From Anaerolineales bacterium (lineage in GTDB: Bacteria; Chloroflexota; Anaerolineae; Anaerolineales; Villigracilaceae), in NCBI GenBank assembly GCA_021462845.1, contig JAJTXU010000013.1, positions 1-39,760 on the forward strand: a DNA stretch of 39,760 nucleotides, written 5' to 3'. Shown one piece after another: positions 8,000 to 14,516 of the stretch. The notes under the pieces are model-generated. The model saw only the letters and a program-made list of their open reading frames with translations. It did no database searches and had not been told where the DNA came from. The translations under genes were made by a program, and so were the position numbers. How positions within the stretch are numbered: position 1 is the first letter of the stretch; every line of letters begins with the position of its first letter.

Positions 8000-8597
8000 A
8001 TTGAAATTTTCCAACCGAATTTTGCGGCGCTTTACAGAAACTGTCGCGCTCGAATTAGGCGCGGATCAGTTCCGTGTGATGGTGACGCTGGCAAAACTGC
8101 CTGTCGAATGGGCGAAACCAGATACGTTCAACAAGATGAACTCGGTCGAATCGGCGCGGGCGTACGCGCAACTCCAGTCGGCGATGCGTTCTCACTTCGG
8201 GCGCGGCGCGCGCGGCGTGTTGTTGCGAGTCGGCGCGCGCTTGTGGAATCACCTGCTGGAAGATGCCGCGCTCGGCGGAAAAGCCCAGGCGGCAGTGATT
8301 AAGCGGCTTCCGCTGGCGGCGCGTCGTAAGCAAACGTTGGAACTGCTCGCCAAATTCATCGGCGTCGCCTCGGGTGACGTCACGATTCACAATCTCGACC
8401 TTGACCTGCTCCTCGTGGACCATACATCTCCCGCCGCAGACGGACAACACTCAACAGCGCCTATCTGCTTTATCACACAGGGGTTGATCCGCGAAAGTTT
8501 GTATTGGGCAACCGGCGCAAGTTACGATGTGGAAGAGAGTGCCTGCAAGGCGCAGGGGCATCACGCCTGCGAGTTCAAGATCGCCACCGGTAAATAA
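7992..8597 (+). CDS. V4R-domain protein, divergent paralogue
   Basis: 201 residues from a GTG that overlaps the upstream stop (GTGAGTGA), a coupled start. The layout is the same as in the preceding protein: a helical N-terminus with GRGARGVLLRVG, then a V4R-like C-terminus (GLIRESLYWATGASYDVEESACKAQGHHACEFKI). Only Cys159, Cys185 and Cys193 remain; the CxxC pair and the CC pair of the neighbour are lost, so any metal site must differ. The tandem pair may form a heterodimer. Ligand and role are unknown. Confidence 0.78.
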   Translation: MSELKFSNRILRRFTETVALELGADQFRVMVTLAKLPVEWAKPDTFNKMNSVESARAYAQLQSAMRSHFGRGARGVLLRVGARLWNHLLEDAALGGKAQAAVIKRLPLAARRKQTLELLAKFIGVASGDVTIHNLDLDLLLVDHTSPAADGQHSTAPICFITQGLIRESLYWATGASYDVEESACKAQGHHACEFKIATGK

Positions 8598-8678
8598 GCG
8601 TCTACTCACCTGTTCCTAGACAAATCCCGGCGCGCATGGGAAAATTTGCGCCGAAATCATATTCCTCAAGGAGTTTTC

Positions 8679-9449
8679 ATGAACGCCGACAAGAAAAGCA
8701 AACGTCAACTGCGGCGCGAGCAGATGAACAAGCAAAGCGCGCGCAACCGCCTGATCGTTGGAGGCATTATCACGCTCGTGGCGGCATTTTTCCTCTACGC
8801 CATTCTTAGGCCCATCCTGGCGCCGATTGCGGATGTGGTGGCTGTGGAATTCCGCGAACGTTACAAGGCGGAGGGTAATTCCATGGGCAACCCCGACGCC
8901 AAAATCCAAATCACCGAGTATTCCGATTTCCAGTGCCCGTTCTGCAAACGCCACTATTTGGAAGTGGAACCGCTTCTCGAACAATATTACATCGACACCG
9001 ACAAGGTGTTTTTCACTTATCGTTCGGCGGGGAACTTCGTCAGCCAGGGCGGCGGCGGAGGAAATACCGAATCGGAGGATGCCGCGGAAGCCGCGTACTG
9101 CGCCGCCGACCAGGGCAAGTTCTGGCAAATGCACGACGCGCTGTTCCAAAATAACCGCGACGTGGAAAACCAAGGGTCGTTCTTCCCGCGCCGTCTTTCG
9201 GAGATTGCCGCTGTGGCTGGGCTGGATGTGAATCAATATCAAGATTGTTTCGACAGCGGAAAATATAAGGATCGCGTCCGGCAGGATCAGACCGACGCCA
9301 CCTCGGCGGGCTTGCAAGGCACGCCATATTTTGTGGTCACGTATACAGTTAACGGCGAGACGAAGACATCCATTGTGAATGGCGCTCAACCTTTCAGTGA
9401 ATTCCAGGTCACTCTGGAAGCAATACTCAACGAGATCGGCGCGCAGTAA
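8679..9449 (+). CDS. Membrane-anchored DsbA/BdbD-like thiol-disulfide oxidoreductase
   Basis: 256 residues. A positively charged N-terminus (~1-24) is followed by one membrane helix (25-48), placing the rest outside the membrane. The thioredoxin-like domain begins with GNPDAKIQITEYSDFQCPFC, with the active-site Cys86-Pro-Phe-Cys89, and continues with a helical insertion and the cis-Pro loop GLQGTPYFVV. This pattern belongs to the DsbA/BdbD (Thioredoxin_4) family, which introduces or exchanges disulfide bonds in exported proteins. The ATG at 8679 has CAAGGAG eight bases upstream. It is followed by a strong terminator, so it is the last gene of the run. Clients may include the surface metalloprotease and lipoproteins in this window, but that is speculation. 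Confidence 0.9.
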   Translation: MNADKKSKRQLRREQMNKQSARNRLIVGGIITLVAAFFLYAILRPILAPIADVVAVEFRERYKAEGNSMGNPDAKIQITEYSDFQCPFCKRHYLEVEPLLEQYYIDTDKVFFTYRSAGNFVSQGGGGGNTESEDAAEAAYCAADQGKFWQMHDALFQNNRDVENQGSFFPRRLSEIAAVAGLDVNQYQDCFDSGKYKDRVRQDQTDATSAGLQGTPYFVVTYTVNGETKTSIVNGAQPFSEFQVTLEAILNEIGAQ

Positions 9450-9459
9450 AGTAGATCAA

Positions 9460-9491
9460 AAAAAGACACGAGGAAATGCTCGTGTCTTTTT
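9460..9491. terminator. Bidirectional intrinsic terminator
   Basis: AAAAAGACACGAG (9460-9472) and CTCGTGTCTTTTT (9479-9491) form a perfect 13-bp stem with a 6-base loop and A/T tracts on both sides. It separates the convergent thiol oxidoreductase (+) and rhomboid (-) genes and can serve both. Confidence 0.9.
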
Positions 9492-9524
9492 GATTCTCAA
9501 GCTAGCCAGCCTACCTGTACAAAA

Positions 9525-10280
9525 TTACCGAAGAAGTCCCCACACTGCCAACGCGCCGAAGATGACCGCGGTCACGACCGCGCCGGTAAATATACTACGC
9601 GGCTCGCGCTGATCCACAAGTTGTAACATGGGCGGAATGCCTTCCACATTCCACAACGGTCCGGCGAAGGAGGCGAACATCACGCCGCCAAAGAGACCGC
9701 CGACGTGACCCCAATTGTCAATGCTGGGGGCGAGACCCATGAATAAATTCACAAAGATGATGAAGATCACATTGCCGATGGCGCTTCGGAATTGATTCGG
9801 GAATATTTTTCGATTCTGAATGAGGAACACCAACTCCGCGCCGATCAAGCCGAAGATCGCGGTGGATGCGCCCACCGACACCCCGGTTGTGAACAGGAAT
9901 GACATCACATTCCCTGCGAATGCGCCGAGCACATAGAGCAGAAGGAAGCGCCCATGGCCGAAAGCGCGTTCAAGTCCGACGCCAAAGATGAGCAGGGCAT
10001 ACATGTTGAAACCGATATGCGCGATGCCGCCGTGCACGAGCGCGGGCGTGAACAGACGCCAGAGTTGACCATCGCGAATCAAGTCATTGGATTTTGCCAA
10101 CAAGCCAACAGGGAAATCGAATGTTAGAAAAGCCTGACTCGCCAACTGGAGCAAGTAGACAAACACGGTCGCGCCGATCAGGGAGTACGTCACATACGGC
10201 GCGGAGTCGGGCAGGGCGAGGCGAACCATTTGGGGAGCGGGAGCAGGTTCCATGGGAGAAAGAGGCGGCTCTTGATTCAC
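9525..10280 (-). CDS. Rhomboid-family intramembrane serine protease
   Basis: 251 residues with about six membrane helices after a Pro-rich cytoplasmic N-terminus. The catalytic dyad is visible: Ser139 in GASTAIFGLIGAE (the GxSx motif in TM4) and His192 in NWGHVGGLFGG (TM6). The HGGIAHIGFNM segment gives the conserved His and Asn of the oxyanion region. Rhomboids cleave membrane-spanning substrates within the bilayer. An extra hydrophobic segment near the C-terminus (FTGAVVTAVIFGALAVWGLL) suggests a seventh helix. The start overlaps the gmk stop by four bases, so translation is coupled. Substrates are unknown. Confidence 0.92.
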   Translation of the reverse strand: MNQEPPLSPMEPAPAPQMVRLALPDSAPYVTYSLIGATVFVYLLQLASQAFLTFDFPVGLLAKSNDLIRDGQLWRLFTPALVHGGIAHIGFNMYALLIFGVGLERAFGHGRFLLLYVLGAFAGNVMSFLFTTGVSVGASTAIFGLIGAELVFLIQNRKIFPNQFRSAIGNVIFIIFVNLFMGLAPSIDNWGHVGGLFGGVMFASFAGPLWNVEGIPPMLQLVDQREPRSIFTGAVVTAVIFGALAVWGLLR

Positions 10281-10891
10281 AATGTCACCTTTCGGGGCTT
10301 CACGCGGTGATGTTCCGCATCGATGATGGCGCGGATGGTATCCACCGTTTTGTCTAATTGGAAATCCCGGTTAACGATCACGTAATCGAACGATTCCAGG
10401 CGATTGAGTTCCTTACGCGCGGTGGCAATACGAATGGCGAGCGAATCGGCGGTTTCGGTTTTGCGCGTTTCGAGGCGATGCACGAGTTCATCTTCATTCT
10501 GCGTGGTGATGAAGATCATCAACGCTTCGGGCGCCATTTTGCGAACCGTTTCGGCGCCTTGCACATCGAGCCGCATGATGACATCCTTGCCGCTGGCGAG
10601 CGCCTCGCGCACCTGCTGTTTTGGGATGCCCTTGTAATCGCCATAGACGATGGCATGTTCGATCAACTCATCCTCGGTGATCATGCGCGCGAACTCATCA
10701 TTGGACACGAAAAGGTAATCGCGCCCATGTAATTCGCCTGTGCGTTTGTGTCTCGTGGTGGCAGTGACCACGAAATGGAACGGCAATCCGCGTTCCTGCA
10801 TACGCTGCATGACGGTATCTTTACCCGCGCCTGAGGGACCTGAAATTACGATGAGAAGCGGCTGTGGAGTATAAAGATTGAATTCGGACAT
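10277..10891 (-). CDS. gmk: Guanylate kinase
   Basis: 204 residues, the usual length. It phosphorylates GMP to GDP using ATP. The P-loop is SGPSGAGKD (residues 17-25), followed by TATTRHKRTGELHGRDYLFVS, the GMP-binding region, and DVIMRLDVQGAETVRKMAPEALMIFI. The LID-like ETADSLAIRIATARKEL and the FDYVIVNRDF near the end complete the family pattern. The start codon is preceded by TAAAAT six bases upstream, suggesting a leaderless or nearly leaderless message. It is coupled to the rhomboid gene downstream. Confidence 0.96.
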   Translation of the reverse strand: MSEFNLYTPQPLLIVISGPSGAGKDTVMQRMQERGLPFHFVVTATTRHKRTGELHGRDYLFVSNDEFARMITEDELIEHAIVYGDYKGIPKQQVREALASGKDVIMRLDVQGAETVRKMAPEALMIFITTQNEDELVHRLETRKTETADSLAIRIATARKELNRLESFDYVIVNRDFQLDKTVDTIRAIIDAEHHRVKPRKVTL

Positions 10892-10897
10892 GGAGGA

Positions 10898-10903
10898 ATT
10901 TTA
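10898..10903 (-). promoter_or_regulatory. Putative leaderless -10 of gmk
   Basis: On the minus strand TAAAAT stands six bases before the gmk ATG (spacer TCCTCC). Transcription starting 6-7 bases after it would begin at the start codon itself. The spacing is shared by several other genes of the window. Confidence 0.45.
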
Positions 10904-10978
10904 CCAGACGGCTCTTTGATGTCAGTTCAGAGTTAATACCGCTTGATGAATCTAAGATATTGATTCGGGCTTTAATAT

Positions 10979-11056
10979 AAATTACGCAAATCGGACGAAT
11001 TCCGCGAAACTCAAAAGAAGATTCGCGTTATTCGCTTTTTCGCGCCATTCGCGTTA
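10979..11056. repeat. Inverted degenerate GCGAA array
   Basis: Read on the minus strand, GCGAA recurs four times at 8-9 base steps (11056 down to about 11023), then after a short A/T-rich loop the complementary word TTCGC/TTCGT/TTTGCG recurs at similar steps. The two halves are mutually inverted, so RNA from either strand could fold into an imperfect hairpin. It fills the middle of the gmk-FmdB spacer and has no coding potential. Confidence 0.5.
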
Positions 11057-11104
11057 AGATTTTCCATCTTGAAAGGATGCCTCACGATTTTGGCTGATTC
11101 CGTA

Positions 11105-11110
11105 TACAAT
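11105..11110 (+). promoter_or_regulatory. Putative leaderless -10 of the FmdB-type gene
   Basis: TACAAT (within CGTATACAAT) ends exactly six bases before ATG 11117 and there is no ribosome-binding site between them. This supports both the chosen start and a leaderless transcript. Confidence 0.5.
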
Positions 11111-11116
11111 GGCGAC

Positions 11117-11494
11117 ATGCCCACCTATGATTTCATCTGCAACTCTTGCAACCAACGCTTCGACCTATTCCTCACCTTTGCCGAATACGGTAAAACGCCG
11201 GTGTCTTGCGCTCACTGCAACAGCAAGGATGTGCGCCGTCGTATGACGAAAGTCCGCATTGCAAGATCGGACGACAGCCGCATGGACTCGATGGCAGACG
11301 ATTTCAGCGGCTTCGAGGGGATGGAAAACGATCCGCAAGCGATGGGGCGCATGATGCGAAAGATGGGAAAGGAGATGGGCGAAGATCTGCCCGCCGAATT
11401 TGACGAGGTGGTTGACCGCTTGGAATCAGGTCAAAGTCCCGAAGAGATCGAGAAGGCTGTCCCCGATTTGGGCGCGGGCGGCGAAGACGAATAA
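11117..11494 (+). CDS. FmdB-family zinc-ribbon protein
   Basis: 125 residues. The N-terminal 45 residues are the FmdB/CxxC zinc ribbon: MPTYDFICNSC (Cys8, Cys11) and CAHC (Cys31, Cys34), which bind one zinc ion. The rest is an acidic, Met-rich tail (SMADDFSGFEGMENDPQAMGRMMRKMGKEMG) with a predicted helix, common in this family. FmdB was first described as a putative regulator of formamidase genes in Methylophilus, but most members have no proven function. The start at 11117 gives the canonical MPxYDF/Y N-terminus. A terminator follows immediately. Confidence 0.9.
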   Translation: MPTYDFICNSCNQRFDLFLTFAEYGKTPVSCAHCNSKDVRRRMTKVRIARSDDSRMDSMADDFSGFEGMENDPQAMGRMMRKMGKEMGEDLPAEFDEVVDRLESGQSPEEIEKAVPDLGAGGEDE

Positions 11495-11529
11495 AAAATG
11501 ACTGTCATCTTGAAGGTGACAGTCATTTT
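11495..11529. terminator. Bidirectional intrinsic terminator
   Basis: AAAATGACTGTCA (11495-11507) pairs with TGACAGTCATTTT (11517-11529); A and T tracts flank the stem on both strands. It lies between the convergent FmdB-type gene (+) and the membrane protein gene (-). Confidence 0.88.
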
Positions 11530-11542
11530 ATTTGCGAAAGAA

Positions 11543-12247
11543 CTATCCAACTGCGCCCGTCCCGCCGCTGCTACTGCTAGGAATGGCTTCGCCGCTGAGA
11601 GCCTTCCCAGCCTGCTCTGAAAGATTCTTGAGGTTGCGCACGCGTCCCAGCATATCGTGCCAGAACGAACTGCCCGCGCTGGCGGCGAGCCCCGTAGCTA
11701 ACATCCCGCCGATGTGCCCGACCCGTGTGTTCAGGCTGGCAATCACATCATCGGGGAAAAGCACGCCAAGGAGCTCAAACGTGTTGATCTGCATCGCGAA
11801 TGCAATGAGAACGCCGATCACCGCCGAAACGACGCGCAATGTGGTGATACGGCTTTTTTCAGCGCTGGCATGTTTCTGGCGCAAAGTTGCGAGTTTCAAC
11901 GCGATATCTTTTTGCACCGAATTGACCTGTTCTTCCAACCCCATGGATTCCAGCGCCTTCACGGCATCATCGCGCAGGGCTTTTACTGTCTTATCTATCT
12001 CTACCATGTTGGTTTTGGTTTGTGAAGCAAAAGTTTGAATTGCAACCACTTTCTTTGCCTCTTCCGAACCTTCCGGCAGCCACTCTTGCACCGATTTCAA
12101 CACATCATCGGGGCTGGCTTGCCTGCGCAACCCGCGGAACCACGTGAACGGTTCGAGCAGGGTTTCCACGCTCACGGAAAGAACAAGCAGGATCGCAAAA
12201 TACGCGCCGAGCACACCCAACACGATCGTAAAACCATCGAGACTCAT
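11543..12247 (-). CDS. Membrane protein of unknown function
   Basis: 234 residues. A hydrophobic N-terminal helix (~5-28, FTIVLGVLGAYFAILLVLSVSV) is followed by a long charged, probably helical cytoplasmic region (30-130) with coiled-coil character, a second membrane helix (VVSAVIGVLIAFAMQINTFELLG) and a small-residue-rich segment around 175-195 (GHIGGMLATGLAASAGSSFWHDML). The tail ends in a Ser/Gly-rich stretch. The ATG has GGAG nine bases upstream. It is the last gene of a minus-strand series with the DinB-like and S51 genes. I do not recognise a family. Confidence 0.75.
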   Translation of the reverse strand: MSLDGFTIVLGVLGAYFAILLVLSVSVETLLEPFTWFRGLRRQASPDDVLKSVQEWLPEGSEEAKKVVAIQTFASQTKTNMVEIDKTVKALRDDAVKALESMGLEEQVNSVQKDIALKLATLRQKHASAEKSRITTLRVVSAVIGVLIAFAMQINTFELLGVLFPDDVIASLNTRVGHIGGMLATGLAASAGSSFWHDMLGRVRNLKNLSEQAGKALSGEAIPSSSSGGTGAVG

Positions 12248-12297
12248 GGCTAACTCCTCCTGTGCAAGATTTTCAACAGTATAGCACTAACTGCAAA

Positions 12298-12801
12298 CTA
12301 CAACATCTTCTCGATCGTCGCGCGATGTTCCGCAAAATGTTCTGCGCTATCGCCCAACACCCACAAGAGCAAAGGTCGCTTCTCAGGGTCGTCCGCGCGG
12401 CGAGGCATCATCAACTCTTCAAACGGCATCGCGTCCAGTTTCTTCGTTAACTCCGCATACACGCGCCGCAATTCATTCAACACATCTGCCGTCGAACGGT
12501 TGCGGTTCCTTTCAAACAACACGGGGTTGATCGTTTCCATATCCCAGCCCCGCACCACCTCAGGCTCCACGCGCATCACCTCGTGCGCCGGGCGTTTGTC
12601 CATGTGATAGCCCATCAGGATGTTCATCCACTCGGTCAGATGCGCCAGATTATCTTTCGGACTCCACCCGCCTTCATCGGGCGTGGTCAACGTATCCGCC
12701 TTTTGGAGTTTTTCCACCACCTCCATGAGGGATTTCCACTCGCGCTCGATTGCGTTCATTAATTCGGATGTGCTACCGGGGATGAACTGCTCGTCGGTCA
12801 T
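12298..12801 (-). CDS. DinB/ClbS-like four-helix-bundle protein
   Basis: 167 residues. The pattern ELMNAIEREWKSLMEVVEKL, then WSPKDNLAHLTEWMNILMGY and, near the end, LLLWVLGDSAEHFAEHRATI matches the DinB superfamily, in particular the ClbS/DfsB group. Members often hold a metal with three His residues; here His53 (NLAHLTEW) and His residues in SAEHFAEH could contribute. ClbS itself hydrolyses the colibactin cyclopropane, but most homologues are uncharacterised and no toxin cluster is near, so only the fold is claimed. It lies 12 bases after the S51 gene and is probably co-transcribed. Confidence 0.78.
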   Translation of the reverse strand: MTDEQFIPGSTSELMNAIEREWKSLMEVVEKLQKADTLTTPDEGGWSPKDNLAHLTEWMNILMGYHMDKRPAHEVMRVEPEVVRGWDMETINPVLFERNRNRSTADVLNELRRVYAELTKKLDAMPFEELMMPRRADDPEKRPLLLWVLGDSAEHFAEHRATIEKML

Positions 12802-12813
12802 TCTCGCCTCTTT

Positions 12814-13500
12814 CTACGGGACGATTGCCTCGCCCTCGTCAACTTTTTTCTTCTCTTCATCTTTCCTCAACACCCACGCCTCCCCACGGACGAGGGTCGT
12901 CTTCTTCCCCTCTACTTTCACATATGCGCCGTCGCTGAGCATGATCACAGGGTTGTCGTGGAACGAATGATAGTCTGAAAGCCAGTCATCATGCAAAGCA
13001 GATTGCCCATAAACGTCCGCATCGTAGTGTGCAAGGAAATTGAATGGCGAGACGTTCAATCCATCGAAATGATCCGTCTCCACTGAGTTCATATCTTTGG
13101 ATGTGAGGATGTTCGGTCCGCATAAAATTGCCCCTGCGCTGAATCCGACAACGGGCAAACCCGATTGCGCTTTTTTGCGGAGGTACGGCATCAACCCGCT
13201 GATGTGCAGGCGATGATTCAACAGGAAAGTGTTGCCGCCAGAAATGTACGCCACCTGCGCCTTGCGGATGATGGATTCCATCTTCGGCAGATCCATCCGC
13301 TCGGTGTCGATCAACTCAACGCGCGCGAGTTTTTCAAATGAACGCGTCGTGTACTCCATCCAATGATTCACATTCAACGAGGCTTGTGGGAGGAAAGCAA
13401 CCGTCGGCTCATCTTTATCTTGCAAATAAGGCTTGCACGCATCGATCACCCAACGGATGTCGCGGTCGCCTGGGGTGGAGAGGAGATGGAGAGTAGGCAT
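12814..13500 (-). CDS. Peptidase E-like protein (peptidase family S51)
   Basis: 228 residues. The nucleophile elbow GFSAGAILCG carries the probable catalytic Ser121, and ISGGNTFLLNHRL upstream matches the conserved GGNT loop of family S51. Family members such as PepE are alpha-aspartyl dipeptidases and cyanophycinase relatives, with a glutamine-amidotransferase-like fold. The segment HYDADVYG may supply further active-site residues. The C-terminus is charged (KDEEKKKVDEGE). It sits in a minus-strand series with the DinB-like gene 12 bases downstream. Substrate specificity is not deducible. Confidence 0.87.
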   Translation of the reverse strand: MPTLHLLSTPGDRDIRWVIDACKPYLQDKDEPTVAFLPQASLNVNHWMEYTTRSFEKLARVELIDTERMDLPKMESIIRKAQVAYISGGNTFLLNHRLHISGLMPYLRKKAQSGLPVVGFSAGAILCGPNILTSKDMNSVETDHFDGLNVSPFNFLAHYDADVYGQSALHDDWLSDYHSFHDNPVIMLSDGAYVKVEGKKTTLVRGEAWVLRKDEEKKKVDEGEAIVP

Positions 13501-13511
13501 GGGAATATTGA

Positions 13512-13595
13512 TCAGTGCGTCACCCGAAGCATCTCTGCACAGATGCGCCTGATGGCTTTGAGGCGTTGGATGTCTTTGGTTGAGTTGGCGGTCAT
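13512..13595 (-). CDS. Possible 27-residue small ORF
   Basis: Between tmk and the S51 gene the minus strand encodes a short basic peptide (MTANSTKDIQRLKAIRRI and nine more residues). There is no clear ribosome-binding site and no recognised family. It may be a remnant of a longer gene, a leader peptide or chance; it is listed only because it fills an otherwise empty 123-base gap in frame. Confidence 0.2.
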   Translation of the reverse strand: MTANSTKDIQRLKAIRRICAEMLRVTH

Positions 13596-13623
13596 GGAAT
13601 GAATGTAACCCAAGATAATACGC

Positions 13624-14349
13624 TCATTTTGAGTCCCACTCATTATCCTTCAAGGAATTGAAACCTTTGCGTTGCATTCTACGCTGTTCATCTTGTTCAG
13701 TTTTATCAAACTCAGGATTGGAACGATTGATTTCGTCTATTTGTATACGCGCCTCAATCACCTTCCTCAACCCCTCCTGCACAGACTCCCACTTCTGCCC
13801 CGCATCCACCACCGCCCAGCGACTTGGTTCCGCTTTCACCATCTGCAAATACCCCGCGCGGACACGTTGATGGAACTCCACTGTGTAGGCATCCAGCCGA
13901 TTCCATTCGTTGTCTTTCTTCTTGCGCTTCAGTCCCTCTTCAACATCCACATCCAGTAACACCGTCAAATCAGGGACAAGCCCTCCCGTCGCGTACTTCA
14001 CCAACCCGCGGACTTGTTCCAAGTCCTGTTGATGTCCGTAGCCTTGATAAGCAATGGTCGAGTCGTAGTAGCGATCTGAGATAACAATTTCCCCGTCCGC
14101 AAGACGCGGCTTGATGACCTGCTCCACAATCTGGGCGCGCGCCGCTTGGTAGAGGAGAGTCTCGGCGCGCGGATGCATCTCCACGTTTTTCAGATCGTGG
14201 ATCACCTCGCGTATCTGCTCGCCAATGGATGTTCCGCCAGGTTCGCGCGTGGGGAATACGATATGTCCCTTCTCGCGGAGGTATTCCACGAGATACGGGA
14301 TGTGCGAGGTCTTGCCTGAGCCTTCGGGTCCTTCGAGGGTGATGAACAT
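13624..14349 (-). CDS. tmk: Thymidylate kinase
   Basis: 241 residues from the ATG at 14349, which gives the canonical N-terminus MFITLEGPEGSGKTS with the P-loop at residues 7-14. The DR(Y/H) motif is ISDRYYDSTIAYQGYGH, and VPDLTVLLDVDVEEGLKRK continues the family pattern. The enzyme phosphorylates dTMP to dTDP. The protein is ~30 residues longer than usual owing to a charged C-terminal tail (NPEFDKTEQDEQRRMQRKGF). The frame is open for 23 codons upstream, but that part is encoded by a repeat array and was excluded. There is no strong ribosome-binding site. Confidence 0.94.
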   Translation of the reverse strand: MFITLEGPEGSGKTSHIPYLVEYLREKGHIVFPTREPGGTSIGEQIREVIHDLKNVEMHPRAETLLYQAARAQIVEQVIKPRLADGEIVISDRYYDSTIAYQGYGHQQDLEQVRGLVKYATGGLVPDLTVLLDVDVEEGLKRKKKDNEWNRLDAYTVEFHQRVRAGYLQMVKAEPSRWAVVDAGQKWESVQEGLRKVIEARIQIDEINRSNPEFDKTEQDEQRRMQRKGFNSLKDNEWDSK

Positions 14350-14353
14350 GGGG

Positions 14354-14437
14354 GAAGTTAGAGGATTAGAGGAGTAGAGAATTGAGATTGGGTAAGTATA
14401 AAGTAGACAGGGAAACAAGTAAACAGGGAAGAAGTAT
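14354..14437. repeat. Degenerate 8-bp-period array next to tmk
   Basis: From 14358 ten consecutive octamers can be laid out: TTAGAGGA twice, GTAGAGAA, TTGAGATT, GGGTAAGT, ATAAAGTA, GACAGGGA, AACAAGTA, AACAGGGA and AGAAGTAT. The later units are variants of GTAAACAG, the complement (after rotation) of the TACCTGTT units at 16998-17122. It begins five bases upstream of the tmk start and fills about half of the tmk/metalloprotease divergent spacer. Confidence 0.6.
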
Positions 14438-14516
14438 GGATGCCCGCTACTTTTTACTCATTCCAAATTCACAGATTCACGGTAAGATGCAGGGAACTTA
14501 ACAGGAGACTACATTC

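Noticed and set aside
7379..8597. Bacteriochlorophyll 4-vinyl reductase
   Set aside because: The V4R domain occurs in many non-photosynthetic proteins, and no pigment synthesis gene is in the window.
8616..9389. 257-codon open frame on the minus strand
   Set aside because: Antisense to the DsbA-like gene, which has a membrane helix, a CPFC site and a ribosome-binding site; the reverse frame shows no motif.
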